A stretch of 64,000 nt of DNA from Limnephilus marmoratus (Eukaryota; Arthropoda; Insecta; Trichoptera; Limnephilidae), in contig OU862913.1 in NCBI GenBank assembly GCA_917880885.1, positions 41,511,460 through 41,575,459 on the forward strand, given 5' to 3'. Position numbers and translations under genes: made by a program. The notes under the pieces were generated by a model that saw only the letters and a list, made by a program, of their open reading frames with translations, searched no databases and was not told where the DNA came from. Below are positions 12,446-23,169 of the stretch, in pieces. Position 1 is the stretch's first letter; each line of letters starts with the position of its first letter.

Positions 12446-14599
12446 ACTTGGGTTCGGTCGTTTAAGCACTTGGGGTTGGACGTTTGAAAACTTGGGGTTG
12501 GTCATGACTTCGGCTTTATGGCACCAAATCGTCTGAAAATTTGAATTCTTTATAAGACTCATGGTCTGTACACGAATCAATCAAATAATCTACAGGGATT
12601 TTTTTTTTTAAATCATCATTTTAACACGTGGGTTTGGTAGTTTTAGCACTTAGGGTCGGACGTTTGAACACTTGGGTTCGGTCGTTTTAGCACTTAGGGT
12701 CGGACGTTTGAACACTTGGTCTGTCAAATCTTTGGCTTTTTGACTCCGAACCGTCTGAAATTTTGGATTTTTACTAAGAATCCATGGTCTGTACACGAAT
12801 CAATCACAAAATCTGGCAAAAGAAGAATTTTTGCAAAAAACATAATTTTTTCGGGCGCTTTGTAACAACAATTGTTGTCGGTCATAACTTCCGCCCTATA
12901 GCACCGAACCGTCTGAAAATTTGGATTCCTACTGAGAATCATGGCCTGTAAACGAATCAATACAAAAATCTACAAAGAGATTTTTTTTTAAAAAGATCAT
13001 CGTTTTTAAATTTGGGTTCGGTCGTTTTAGCACTTAGGGTCGGACGTTTGAACACTTGGTCTGTCAAAACTTTGGCTTTTTGACTCCGAACCGTCTGAAA
13101 TTTTGGATTTTTACTAAGAATCCATGGTCTGTACACGAATCAATCACAAAATCTGGCAAAAGAAGAATTTTTGCAATAAAAACATATGTTTTTCGGGCGC
13201 TTTGTAACAACAATTGTTGTCGGTCATCACTTCCGCCCTATAGCACCGAACCGTCTGAAACTTTGGATTCTTACTGAGAACCATGGTCTGTACACAAATC
13301 AATAAAAAAATCTACAAAGAGATTTTTTTTCAAAAGATCATCGATTTAAAACATGGGTTCGGTGTTTTAGCACTTGGGGTCGGACGTTTGAACACATGAG
13401 TTTGGTCAAAACTTTGGCTTTTTGGCTCCGAACCGTCTGAAATTTTGGATTTTTACTAAGAATCATGGTCTGTACACGAATCAATCAAAAGTCTATCAAA
13501 AGAAGAATTTTTGCAAAAAAAAAACATATTTTTTTCGGGCGCTTTGTAACAACAATTGTTGTCGGTCATAACTTCCGCCCTTTAGCACCGAACCGACTGA
13601 AATTTTGGATTCTTACTATGAATCATGGTCTGAACACGAATCAATCACAAAATATACAAAGAAATTTTTGTTATTTTTATTTTTCTTTTTAACACTTGGG
13701 TTTCGTCATTTAAGCACTTGGGGTGGGACGTTTGAACACTTGGGGTCGGTCAAAACTTTGGCTTCATGGCTTCGAACCGTCAGAAATTTTGGATTCTTAC
13801 TGAGAATTATGGTCTGTACACGAATCAATAAAAAATATACAAAGAGAATTTTTTTTTTTAAAAGATCATCGTTTTAAAACTTGTGTTCGGTCGTTTTAGC
13901 ACTTGGGGTCGGACGTTTTAACACTTGGGGTCGGTCATAACTTTGGCCTTACGACTTTAGAAGAATCATAGTCTGTACACGAATCAATCAAGAAATCAGC
14001 CAAAAGAAGAATTTTTGCAAGAAAAACATATTTTTTTCGGGCGCTTTGTAACAACAATTGTTGTCGGTCATAACTTCCGCCCTATAGCACCGAACCGTCT
14101 GAAATTTTGGATTCTTACTGAGAATCATGGTTTGAACACGAATCAATCAAAAAATTTACAAAGAAATATTTATTATTTTTATTTTTCGTTTTAACACCTG
14201 GGTTTCGTCATTTTAGCACTTGGGGTCGGACGTTTGAACACTTGGGGTCGGTCAAACAGTCCACCAAAAGTCCACAAGGAGATTTTTTTTTTAAATTCGT
14301 TTTAACTTTGGCCCTATGGCTTCGAGGATCGAAATGTACAGGAATCAATCAAAAATTCTACCATAAGAAGAATTTTTGCAAAAAATCATTGTTTAACGGG
14401 TGCTTTGTAACAACAATTGTGGAAGGTCATAACTTTGGCCATATGGCTTCGAACCGTCTGAAATTTTGGAATCTTACTGAGAATCATGGTCTGTACACGA
14501 ATCATTCAAATAATCTACAGAGATTTTTTTTTTAAATCATCGTTTTAATACTTGGGTTCGGTCGTTTTAGTACTTAGGGTCGAACGTTTGAACACTTGT
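12446..14599. repeat. Satellite-like tandem array, right block
   Basis: Continuation of the left array after the hAT-like insertion. Monomers here are more diverged and more irregular in length than at 1-7 kb, as expected at an array edge. The last recognisable monomer ends near 14599 at GAACGTTTGAACACTTG, where unrelated sequence begins. Confidence 0.92.
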
Positions 14600-14935
14600 A
14601 ATTTATGTATATATCAGTTAGGTCCTCGTCGATTTCGAAAGAATCTTCATCCGTTGCATTTGATTCAGCATGAGTGCAAGAGTGGCCTTGACAATTGGTA
14701 CAGACTGGTGAACAAAACAATCCACCTTTTCTGCACCCACAATTGTTCGTGCAGCCTTTCTTGCAATTGCAAAAATATATATTGTATGTATTGTATTCAG
14801 CAGTTTCTCTGGAGCAGGTGGAAGTAAAGTCTGGATTGGCTCCAAACTATTATTCATCAATTTCCAGCCCCAGTCTTCAGGATTCAGTTGAATGTCCAGC
14901 CACACTTGCACATGGTAGAACAAACGAAACAAGTG
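14600..14935 (-). pseudogene. Decayed cysteine-rich coding fragment
   Basis: On the minus strand one frame (14618-14932) begins with a YHVQVWLDIQLNPEDWGW-like stretch and runs to LLPPAPEKLL. A second frame, entered near 14770, gives a dense cysteine pattern CNCKKGC, then CGCRKGG, then CSPVC and CQGHSC, followed by an acidic tail. The two halves join end to end only with a frameshift near 14765-14775. I recognise the combination WGW, PPAP and CxCKxxC...CGCRK from uncharacterised repeated insect proteins but cannot name the family. The fragment abuts the end of the satellite, and its frame runs into the last monomer. It is probably a dead fragment of a mobile element or retrocopy. Confidence 0.5.
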
Positions 14936-15152
14936 TTGTTAAGGCGGTACACAATCCTAATAATTTTTTTATACTCAAAACTCACATTTTAATCATTTCC
15001 GGCGAATTCATAACTAAAATAACTTTTTATTTCCATGCCGCACAAGAAATGTGAATTATTTATATATTAGATTAATAATAACAGTACTTAACCATTAAAA
15101 TATTTTACGTACAACTATAAAGGTAGCGATAAGCACCAGATTTTATTTTTCT

Positions 15153-16090
15153 TGTAGCGGCCACTTAACCCGCTCTGCGAAATCTACCGCTGCGCCATTG
15201 GACTCCCACCGAACTTGCTGGAAACATACTACGGCATACCTACATTCAGCGTAGTACCAACAGCGGAATGATAATTCCGCCACCTACGCGACAGGCCTAG
15301 AACGTCTGGCTGTACCATACAAGTGCCCGCAGAAAGTTCGAGCGATATCTCACCTTTGCGTGAATTCACAGCATTACCTACCATGAGAGTAATTGCTCGC
15401 CACGAGTATATAAGCAGCGCAGTCAGTCAGTACCTTCCTATCCATCGGCCAAGCAACACAGTCCGAGCAGTGCCGCGGCTAAGTACGTGCCTGCGCCGGG
15501 CACGGGCCCCGCGCAGTCAGCAGTGAACAACATTTATCCAGTGTGACACCAGAAACGTTTCCAGCACCTTCGAGGAACTTCACCAACCACCAACCGGCAA
15601 CGAGCCAGCAACCAGCAACCGGCAACACGCCAGCAACCAGCAACTGGCAACGAACCAGCAACCAGCAACCGGCAACAAGCCAGCAACCAGCAACCGGCAA
15701 CGCGCCAGCAACCAGCATCCTCACCGCCTCTCAAGGTTCCTTCCTGCGTCACGTGTGTGCTCCGACCCACTGGACACACAGCCGCCATACGTCGTCAACG
15801 CGACGACGGTCGACCGCCTGGCCCAAGGTCACGTCTACACCGCCACGGTGTAGGGCAACACGCCGGCTCCCCGAAGACCTGTGATCTTCACCGCCGTAGT
15901 CTCCTGACCTTCTTCACTTCATCACGCAGCAGCATCACCAACGGCACCACTGTCACTCCACTCCCGCTCCGCTTCGACCTCGCTACGTAGCGCAACAATA
16001 AAGACTGACTCATACATCGACTGACGCCTTTCATTTCTCGCTACCCATCTCTACCGATCCGGCCCGCTCCCTCATTCTAGCCGATGAATT
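15153..16090 (+). mobile_element. Candidate solo LTR
   Basis: A GC-richer block begins near TGTAGCGGCC. It contains a promoter-like GAGTATATAAGCAGCGCAG at about 15404, a long untranslated-like stretch with a 25-bp minisatellite, and AACAATAAAGACTGA near 15991 as a polyadenylation signal. This order resembles an LTR with U3, R and U5. I could not find a matched second LTR or a clear target duplication, so the ends are approximate. It could instead be the promoter and 5' end of an unrelated gene. Confidence 0.4.
15594..15712 (+). repeat. 25-bp minisatellite inside the candidate LTR
   Basis: About five copies of a 25-bp unit built from three heptamers, CAGCAAC, CAGCAAC and CGGCAAC, followed by a variable tetramer. 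The long open frames on both strands here come from the repeat and are not treated as genes. Confidence 0.85.
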
Positions 16091-16840
16091 AATAATTTCG
16101 GGAGGACAACATGAAGACACATTTTAAATATTTGTAGTACGTTCTTCAGAATTAATTAAAATGAACGCGGCAGAAGGTCGAATCTCCAGGCCTGATAGGG
16201 TGAATTCGACCGTACGTTCCTGCAATACGCCGTGCCGCGGCGTATATTTGTTTACACGCTTTCTTCACTTACGTCGTTAAGATTCCCACATTATTTATCT
16301 TCTTCTTTTCTTTGACACGACAAATTCGACAGTAGGTCCCGTCCAGCGCACGGGTCGCCAGTCGCAATTTACATACACGGCTTCTTTACTTACGTCGTTA
16401 AGTTTCTGAATATATTTTAGGGTATATTGTCGTCTTAAGCAGAAACGTATATTGAAGGGAGATAAGATAACTGCTCTCTTTCATTGTTCCTTGTATTATT
16501 CACGAAATTAAAAAATCTGCAAAAAGGAGCAATTGAGTGTACGATATTTTTTGTCAGTCCGTCTTTAGCCAACGCAAATAAGCTCAATGGTTTGCCCATA
16601 CGAACGACGGTTAAATTTGTTCATAAAAAATACAATAATTGCGATTAAAAATGGGAGGGTGGGGGTAGGAGGGTGAACATTTGGAGTTATAGGTATTTTT
16701 TTATGCCAAATACAAAAAAATAAAAAATTGTCAAAAACATAGAAAAAAATTCTGGATGGGGACACCCTAATCACCTAGCGGTATAAAATATACTTTTCGA
16801 CCTATTGTCATACCTACCAAATAGGTATACATAAAAAAAT
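16091..16840. other. No gene recognised
   Basis: AT-rich sequence with no coding pattern. Two related phrases, CTTTCTTCACTTACGTCGTTAAG near 16260 and CTTCTTTACTTACGTCGTTAAG near 16381, mark a short internal duplication. Confidence 0.6.
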
Positions 16841-17456
16841 CATGAAAATCGATCGAACCGTTTCAGAGGAAAGCGACCACAAACACCGTGACACGGGATT
16901 TTATATATATAGATATTGAGCTTTGGCGTAATTAAAATGCGTTGCTAAACCGTTCATCCGATTGCGAGGAAAATTTTGTGGGCACGCTCTATATGTGAGC
17001 TCTGGCATTATGAAAATTGTATAATAAAATTGCAATAGGCGGAACGCTAGCTGTTTTAAAAATGAATGTACCGGGACTGAATAAATGGAATGCGGGGGGG
17101 GGGGAGCTGAACTCAGGAGGGGGGAGGGGAACTCGAGAGGGGAGGGGGGTTCGCGGGGAGGGGGAATCGGTAGAGGGGAGTGGTGAGAGGGAAGGTGGAG
17201 TAGGAACGCGTGAGGGGAACGGGATGCGGGAGAGGAAGGGGAGGCGGAAGGGGAATGGGACGAATGGGAAAGGGGAAAGAACACACAGAACAATTTCTTC
17301 AAAAAACAAATCCCCAAAATTTCACAGCAATCGGATGAATGATTTAGCAATGCATCTCATGAAAACCCAGAAGCAAACATATTTTGATTCTTATAAACGT
17401 ATATAGATTTCCCCCTAATACCATGCGGGCGTAGCCGCGGGTAAAAATTAGTAGTA
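16841..17456 (-). mobile_element. Non-LTR tail fragments with a purine-rich tract
   Basis: The plus strand at about 17090-17280 is almost pure G/A and includes an 11-base G run, giving strong strand asymmetry. The flanks, AATCGGATGAACGGTTTAG and CATAATGCCAGAGCTCA on the minus strand, recur at 41457-41660, 51600-51740 and 59311-59645. The phrase CCGCGGGTAAAAATTAGTAG near 17436 mirrors the tail near 40726. These look like piled-up 3' ends of RTE-like or similar retroelements. Proline- and glycine-rich frames here reflect base composition only. Confidence 0.5.
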
Positions 17457-17529
17457 GATAAAAATATAACTAATATCACTGCATTCACAGTTAAAATATA
17501 TAAAAAAAAAAATAATATAAAATGTTAAT

Positions 17530-17715
17530 ATATTTATATTCTATTTGGTGGTTTGGAGCCCACACCAAATGAAGTATTCCCTCATGTTGGAGAGGGTTCA
17601 GAAAAAATTTCTGAGATTTCTTTACCTGAAGAAGTATGGCTACTATCCGTGGCTCTACCCTACCCACTTTCTCTTGGGCATGCTTGGTGTGAACCTTCTA
17701 CGGGTCAGAAGGGAT
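17530..17715 (+). pseudogene. Non-LTR RT C-terminal fragment, 5' half of a split copy
   Basis: One frame encodes VVWSPHQ, then ERVQKKFLRFLYLK, then LLGMLGVNLLRVRRDL, the thumb and C-terminal segment typical of jockey/CR1-group reverse transcriptases. It stops at about 17715, where a TTTA-rich tail of the opposite-strand element begins. The continuation is found at 19326. Confidence 0.7.
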
Positions 17716-19325
17716 TTATTTATTTATTTATTTAATTTCAACGGTATACATATACCATAAGAACTGGTTACATGTCACAAAATGAAAAATAGTAATATAG
17801 AAATAATAAAAAAAAATTGTTTAACAAATGATTGTGGCATTTGAATTAGAAATGACACCAGAGAGACAATTACGTACAATAATCTATAGTACAAATAGAA
17901 TTAATAATGACTAAAAAGATTTGATAGCATAGCCCTCTTGTACCTACTTTCCGTGCAGTTAAATAGATCTGCAATATCTGCATATCTATTAGTAACATCA
18001 TGTAACCTAGGTAAAAGGGAGTGTTTAGTATACTCAGTCTTATTATTGTTACATTTAAACAGGATTTTAGATCGAGTAGTTCTCGTGGGAATATGAAATT
18101 CAATGAGCTTAGTTAAATCAGGACTGTCTATGCTACCATTTACAATTTTGAACATAAATATTAAGTCAGATATAATTCTTCGATCTGAGAGTTTTAATAA
18201 ATTTAATTCTATCAGCAAGTAATTGTAGTTAATGTTTTCAATGGGAATACCGAGTTTAAAATTAATATGTCTTAGAAATTTATGTTGAATTTTTTCGATT
18301 GAATCTGAATGAATTTTAAAATGGGGGGACCAGATCGAGGAGTTATATTCGACTTGACTACGTACTAAGGATGTATACAAAATTTTTAGTGTTGAAATAT
18401 TCCTAAAACCTCTGGAATTTCGAAGAATGAAGCCAAGCATTTTCATTCCTTTATTACCGATTGTGTTTATATGGGATATAAAGTTTAATTTAGAGTCAAA
18501 AATTATGCCCAGGTCGTTAATTTCTTCGACAGAGGTAAGGGTAGAGTTATTGAGTACATACGGATGAATAATTGGTTGACTTATTCTGTAAAATCTTATT
18601 GCATGACACTTATTTATGTTCAGAAAAAGTTTGTTAACAGAACACCAATTAATTAACTTGTGTAAATTATTCTGTAGACAGAGACAATCTTCAACAGTTT
18701 TAATTATTTTAAATATTTTCAAATCATCTGCAAAAAGCAACACATTTACATCTTTATCAAATATATCAACAATATCGTTTATAAACAGAAGAAACAAAAT
18801 TGGGCCTAAATGAGACCCTTGTGGTACACCACTGGTAGCTATAAATTGATTGGAAAGGAACAAATTTATTTTAACAAGTAGTACTCTGTCAGATAGATAG
18901 CTTGCAAACCAGTCTAAAAGTTTTCCATCAAAACCTAGCTTCCGTAACTTAGCCAGTAGAATTTTATGGCAAACTTTGTCGAAGGCCTTGATGAAATCCG
19001 TATAAATAGAATCGACTTGAGTTTTGTTAGCTAATGCGTTTGATATATAGTTTTCATATAACGAAAGATTTGTTAGAGTTGATCTGCCCGACAAAAATCC
19101 GTGTTGATTTGGAACAATGAGATGGTTAATACATGGGGAAATTTGATCAAGCAATAGTTCTTCAAAGAGTTTTGGGATTACAGATAGCTTACATATTGGT
19201 CTATAGTTAGTGATATCACTTTTATCACCCTTTTTTAATATAGGTGTTAGATAACAACGTTTCCAAATGTCAGGGAAGCATCCTGTGTTGAGGGATTGAT
19301 TAAACAATAAACAAATGTGTTCATA
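17716..19325 (-). mobile_element. Jockey-like non-LTR element, 5'-truncated
   Basis: A minus-strand non-LTR element. Its 3' end is a (TTTA)n tract on the plus strand at 17716-17735, and its truncated 5' end lies near 19318-19325. It sits inside an older plus-strand non-LTR copy whose halves flank it. The endonuclease domain is absent, consistent with 5' truncation during target-primed insertion. The target duplication could not be resolved. Confidence 0.75.
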
Positions 19326-19334
19326 GTAACACAT
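17901..19334 (-). CDS. Reverse transcriptase, jockey/CR1-group non-LTR (partial)
   Basis: An uninterrupted frame of 477 codons. Recognisable RT blocks in order are ILKKGDKSDITNYRPI near the start, YTDFIKAFDKV (motif A with catalytic Asp), GVPQGSHLGPILF (motif B), LLFADDLKIFK (motif C with the FADD catalytic pair) and DLGIIFDSKLNF..HI (motif E). The thumb follows, with LVRSQVEYNSSIWSP and IEKIQHKFLRHI. The protein would copy element RNA at a nicked chromosomal target. The N-terminal endonuclease is missing, so this copy cannot be autonomous, but all catalytic RT residues are present and there is no stop, so the insertion is fairly young. The first few codons may belong to flanking sequence. 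Confidence 0.9.
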   Translation of the reverse strand: MCYYEHICLLFNQSLNTGCFPDIWKRCYLTPILKKGDKSDITNYRPICKLSVIPKLFEELLLDQISPCINHLIVPNQHGFLSGRSTLTNLSLYENYISNALANKTQVDSIYTDFIKAFDKVCHKILLAKLRKLGFDGKLLDWFASYLSDRVLLVKINLFLSNQFIATSGVPQGSHLGPILFLLFINDIVDIFDKDVNVLLFADDLKIFKIIKTVEDCLCLQNNLHKLINWCSVNKLFLNINKCHAIRFYRISQPIIHPYVLNNSTLTSVEEINDLGIIFDSKLNFISHINTIGNKGMKMLGFILRNSRGFRNISTLKILYTSLVRSQVEYNSSIWSPHFKIHSDSIEKIQHKFLRHINFKLGIPIENINYNYLLIELNLLKLSDRRIISDLIFMFKIVNGSIDSPDLTKLIEFHIPTRTTRSKILFKCNNNKTEYTKHSLLPRLHDVTNRYADIADLFNCTESRYKRAMLSNLFSHY

Positions 19335-19600
19335 TTCTTCAGACTGATTCGTAGAAGGTTCGAAAACTCAGCTATCGTGGAGAGCATTAGTTTCTACGTT
19401 CCCGAAGGTTATTTCCGTCATCGACAGCATAGACTGTTTTATCTCCCGACTTGCAGAACTAACTTGCCAATGGTTATGCCAGTCGGGAGCCTGTCTTGTT
19501 CTTAAATAGAATCACTTCGAATATCGATATGTTTAATATCAATGAAGCACAATTCAGACAACAAGCTTTGTTGTTTTTAGTATGATTGTGCTTCATTGAA
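19326..19600 (+). pseudogene. Non-LTR RT C-terminal fragment, 3' half of the split copy
   Basis: It encodes HFFRLIRRRFENSA, then SISFYVPEGYFRHRQ, then HRLFYLPTCRTNLPMVMPVG. A related minus-strand fragment at 58089-58316 has SINFYVPGGSLHHQKH and NLPTVLPVG. An uninterrupted relative at 40441-40720 joins the two halves directly, which shows that this piece and 17530-17715 were once contiguous. Confidence 0.7.
19540..19598. other. Short inverted repeat
   Basis: CAATGAAGCACAAT (19540-19553) is exactly complementary to ATTGTGCTTCATTG (19585-19598), giving a 14-bp stem and a 31-base loop. It lies just past the RT fragment and may be the 3' hairpin of that older element. Confidence 0.6.
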
Positions 19601-19769
19601 ATATAAATTACTTAAACCTGTTTAAATTTTAAATCTTAATAGTCTTTTAAAACGCATTGAAATTTTATTTTGTATACGTTTAAAATGAATAAATAATTGA
19701 ATTAAAATAAATAAAAAAACAAAAATGGACATAGTGTATGTTGGTACAAACCAATCCTCAGCAAGCCCA

Positions 19770-22050
19770 GCAGAGCGATTTCCTAATTATTGTGATACGA
19801 GATCTATCTCGTACGAGATGTGCTGTCAGATTTGTGCATAGATTTCTGCAATTTTGTGTAATTTTCTATGGTTGTCGAAATGTCAATTGCCTATTATTGC
19901 CTTTTCAATGCTAATTTCGCCGGTTTTCAGTAGTTTAAAACACGAAATACTGTAAGAATGCACGATTATTTATCCACTAATGTATGTTTAAAGTTGTATA
20001 CCAAGGATTTGACGTTTGCAAAATTTCGTTTCAATTCAAATTCGCATGAATTAGGTAGTTTGTCAAAATTATCCTAAAAACCTATTTTTTTGTACGTAAA
20101 TAGTTGTTTCTTGTACTAATTTTTGAAATGAAGTGTAATTTCCATAATCTTTGCCTAAAAGTGCGGCGGTTAGCGGTTTTTTCGTCCCCAAATATTCAAT
20201 TGTTCTACAGATGTAGATTTGCCATCGAGATATGTATTAAAGTTAATTTAACGAAACAATTCTTTAAATTAAGCCCATATTTCTTCAACAGATGTCTAGT
20301 TCGAGTAGGAGGCGTGTGTCGAGCGGGCAGCTGGAGACCATGATAAGTCGGCTGGAAGAGAGACCAGCAATGGCTTCAGGGCGACACCTGGGAAATGATG
20401 GCCGCATCAATAACGAATCGGCGTGGTCTTCCCTGGCGGTTGACCTGAATGCCATGGAGCTGGGGTGCACGAAGAGTGGCGACAGGTGGCAACAGGTATG
20501 CACTCATTATATTATTATCACTATTATGTTTCTATTATTACAACCAGTCACGGACTTCAATTGGATTACGGATTGAAATAAAAATTTTATATTTCAACAT
20601 TCTTTATTGATATACATAATTTGAATTTTATTATATTTTCTGTAGTACAAAAATATCTCTTTATTTCAGACATGGAGGGATCAACGAAACGCTGTTAAAA
20701 AAAAGGCATCCGGCTTGCGATCCGAGATGTTGAAGACCGGAGGTGGCCCCAGCCGGGCACAGCCCTTGACTCCGTTGGAGGAAAGGGTCCTGGCTATCAT
20801 TTCGGCCGAGGCAGTATATGGATGTACTGCCACGGAGTCCGTACCTGTAAGTTAACTAATTATTACTGTAATTTGGAAGTATTTCACCATCCTCTTGATA
20901 GCTTACCGATAGGCCATAGGAATATGTATATTTTCGAATTCCAGTTTAAGATTTATTTCCTTATAAAGTCGGAGCTTACTATTCTATACCTACTCGAACT
21001 TAAGAACGGTGACTACAAATCGGATAAGTTAGCCAAGTTTTCTACCTATAGCTAAGTATTTATTAATTATTTATTAGTATACATTATCCTATGGTGAAAT
21101 ACCCCCTAAGTAAGTTATTATCATCTCTTAAGCTTAATAATATAGTTATAGGTATTATTATGAAAAACATGTTGACATAAAGCTGGAGAATATGTTATAT
21201 TATAATAGACTGAGTTGTTTGGCGGTCCGTTCTCTCTGCCTACCCCTGCGGTGAAATGACTTGATGGTTAGACAGTTAGTAAAGTATCAACGGTTCCTGC
21301 TTTTAGTTGCAAATTGTTTAGAACTTCATTGTTGATATCATTCATCGACGTGCAATATAAAAATACTATGTGACCCGGTCACACGATGCTGTGGCTAACG
21401 AAACACAACGCCATTACCCAACCTTTATAACCAACGCCATCTGTTAATTTGGATACATATCAAATCCACACCGCCCGCTTGCCAGCCTGCTCCCTTTATA
21501 TATATATTATATTATTACAGCACCCTTGAGGTGATTTTTCACAAAAACAGCGCTATACAAATCATCCAATTATTATTGTATCAACCAATTTACACAAAAC
21601 CTTGATGCCTAAACCTACCTCATGAATCACTCTATCTATTGGTGAAAACCTCATGAAAGTCCATTGCGTAGTTTAAAAGATCTAAGCGTACTGAGAGCGG
21701 GAGCGACTTTGCTTTATACTGTGTAATAGATAACTGCTTGTGGTATATTTGGTGCAGCTTTCAAAGAGAATACAAGAGTGTGCATTGCTCAGTTATTTTA
21801 ATGATACAAGATAAGCTAATACCTTTCGACTGTTGTTGCAGATTGATTTCATAGTGGAAACAAGTACACCACCATCATCACCACTACCGGAGGTGGAACA
21901 CTTGCTACAACTGGAAGTGGAGTACGTGGCCCCATATCCCGTAGAGGCAGTCCCGCTTGCAAGTAACCGTAAGTACTAAAGCACTGAAATACTAAGTAGT
22001 GGAGAGTGTTTGGAAATACTATAAAATGGTATGTGACAAATAACAAACTT
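19770..22050 (+). repeat. Palindrome left arm
   Basis: An inverted copy of this arm occupies 24938-27215. Mirrored positions sum to 46,985 over most of the length and to about 46,989 after a small indel in intron 2. By eye I found only isolated mismatches, for example near 19831 and 20071. The arm holds the 5' region and exons 1-3 of a Myb/SANT-like gene plus a retroelement tail in its second intron. Homology drops abruptly inside intron 3. Confidence 0.93.
21370..21735 (+). mobile_element. Retroelement tail in intron 2, left arm
   Basis: CACGATGCTGTGGCTAACG, ACGCCATTACCCAACCTTTA and CTATCTATTGGTGAAAACC recur in the same order at 61957-62215 and, mirrored, in the right arm. This resembles the 3' region of an RTE-like retroelement that was present before the arms duplicated. 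Confidence 0.55.
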
Positions 22051-22059
22051 TGGGCGTGT

Positions 22060-22335
22060 GTAGTACAAACATAGTACAAATGTTGGGCGCGTGTTTCCTG
22101 ACTATCACCGGTGCCGAGGGGATCAATGACGCTAGTTCCTCTTCCATTGTAATACCGATAGAACAAGGACAGCTTTCCCACCTGATGCCTGTGCTCTAAA
22201 GATTGCAGTCCGTCTCTTAAGATGGGAGAATCTTTCAAACAGACCGCCCGTTTCTGCAAGAGTCAAGGGTTTTTTTAGGTATTTTGGAGCTCCAGACCAG
22301 AGGTGGCTGCCAAATTCAACTGTGGGGTGCACTTG
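22060..22335 (-). pseudogene. CR1-like RT C-terminal fragment, minus strand
   Basis: The minus strand encodes MQKRAVCLKDSPILRDGLQS, then SLEHRHQVGKLSLFYRYYNG, the C-terminal region of a CR1-like RT, followed by frameshifts. It forms an inverted pair with 22350-22862 around a loop of about 125 bp (roughly 22284-22407). Confidence 0.7.
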
Positions 22336-22349
22336 CGATTTGTACAGGG

Positions 22350-22862
22350 TTAGCAGTTGTGTACTATTAAAGTATCTGCGGGCCCTGTACAGTATGCCCT
22401 TATTCCTTTAATACCTAAAAAAAACCCTTTACTCTTGCAGAAACGGGCGGTCTGTTTGATAGATTCTCCCGTCTTAACAGACAGACTGCAATCTTTAGAG
22501 CACAGGCGTCAGGTGGGAAAGCTGTCCTTGTTCTATCGGTATTACAATGGAAGAGGAACTAGCGTCATTGATCCCCTCGGCACCAGTGCATAGTCGGGAA
22601 ACACGCCAAACACGCGCCCCACATTTGTACACGGTTGACATTAGTCACATGAGAACGGGTCGTTTCTATGACTCGTTTTTGAGTTCAACGGCTCGGCTGT
22701 GGAACGATTTGCCGGCCTCTGTGTTTCCCCCCTCCTACAACATGGGTCTCTTCAACCCCTTCCTTTCCTCAAAAAGATCCTCCACACAGCATCTTCAAAG
22801 ATGACATATGCCCTGAGGGAAATAATTTTCCTCAGGATCTCCTGTGTGGAGTTAATGTAAAA
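22350..22862 (+). pseudogene. CR1-like RT C-terminus and 3' tail, plus strand
   Basis: It encodes QKRAVCLIDSPVLTDRLQS, RQVGKLSLFYRYYNG, then after a frameshift near 22550 ELASLIPSAPVHSRETRQTR, then TGRFYDSFLSSTARLWNDLP and ASVFPPSYNMGLF. This is the end of a CR1/jockey-group ORF2. The copy then runs into the diagnostic 3' tail ending near 22862 with GTGTGGAGTTAATG. Together with the minus fragment it makes a small palindrome inside the intron of the Myb/SANT-like gene. Confidence 0.75.
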
Positions 22863-22868
22863 AAAGTA

Positions 22869-23169
22869 CTTTAGCACTGAAATAATAAATAATAATGAGA
22901 GTTTGGAAATAATATTAAAAAAATGGATTGAGACAAATAACAAATGTTAAAATAATTAATTATTGATTATTTTGTTTCAGCTAATAGAAAAGTTCTCCAC
23001 AGAAGAGTGTTTCCTGTTGGTTGAGGAAAGTAGAGTGGAGAGCGAGGTGAGGGGAGAGGCAAGAGAGGAAAGGTGGCTTCGTCTGGAAGAGAGGTGGGAG
23101 AAGAGAGAGGAGAAGGACCTCTGCCTGGAGGAGAGTAGTAATTTTAAAGAAGTATTTGCTTATCCTTGA
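22869..23169 (+). repeat. Diverged intron-3/exon-4 segment of the left copy
   Basis: 22869-22950 resembles the intron sequence already seen at 21970-22050 (TTTAGCACTGAAATA, GACAAATAACAAA), so intron 3 is partly duplicated around the RT insertion. 22981-23169 encodes a highly charged helix (EERWLRLEERWEKREEKDL) matching exon 4 of the right copy but clearly more diverged than the palindrome arms. Confidence 0.65.

Larger units (their letters stand above)
20292..23024 (+). pseudogene. Myb/SANT-like (Harbinger-type) protein, left copy, frameshifted last exon
   Basis: Exons are 20292-20495, 20670-20846, 21842-21968 and a fourth beginning at 22981 after TTTGTTTCAG. Exons 1-3 encode the same 169 residues as the right copy at 24718-26693, including the W45/W66/W70 Myb/SANT-like core and TGGGP at 91-95. 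In exon 4 the sequence is clearly homologous to the right copy but lacks two bases just after AATAGAAA, so the expected frame stops at 23024 after about 183 residues. The intended charged C-terminal helix is still open in another frame up to 23169. Intron 3 is about 1 kb because RT debris was inserted. Either the gene is broken or a different splice restores the frame. Confidence 0.6.

Noticed and set aside
15479..15884. Long frames rich in GCWLLVAG or QQPATS on both strands
   Set aside because: They are produced by the 25-bp minisatellite.
16901..17406. Proline/serine- and glycine/arginine-rich proteins of 106-149 residues
   Set aside because: They arise from a purine-rich tract present in several retroelement tails.
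20822..21055. 77-residue frame in both palindrome arms
   Set aside because: It begins near the end of exon 2 and runs into intron 2 in another frame; the splice structure of the Myb/SANT-like gene is a better explanation.
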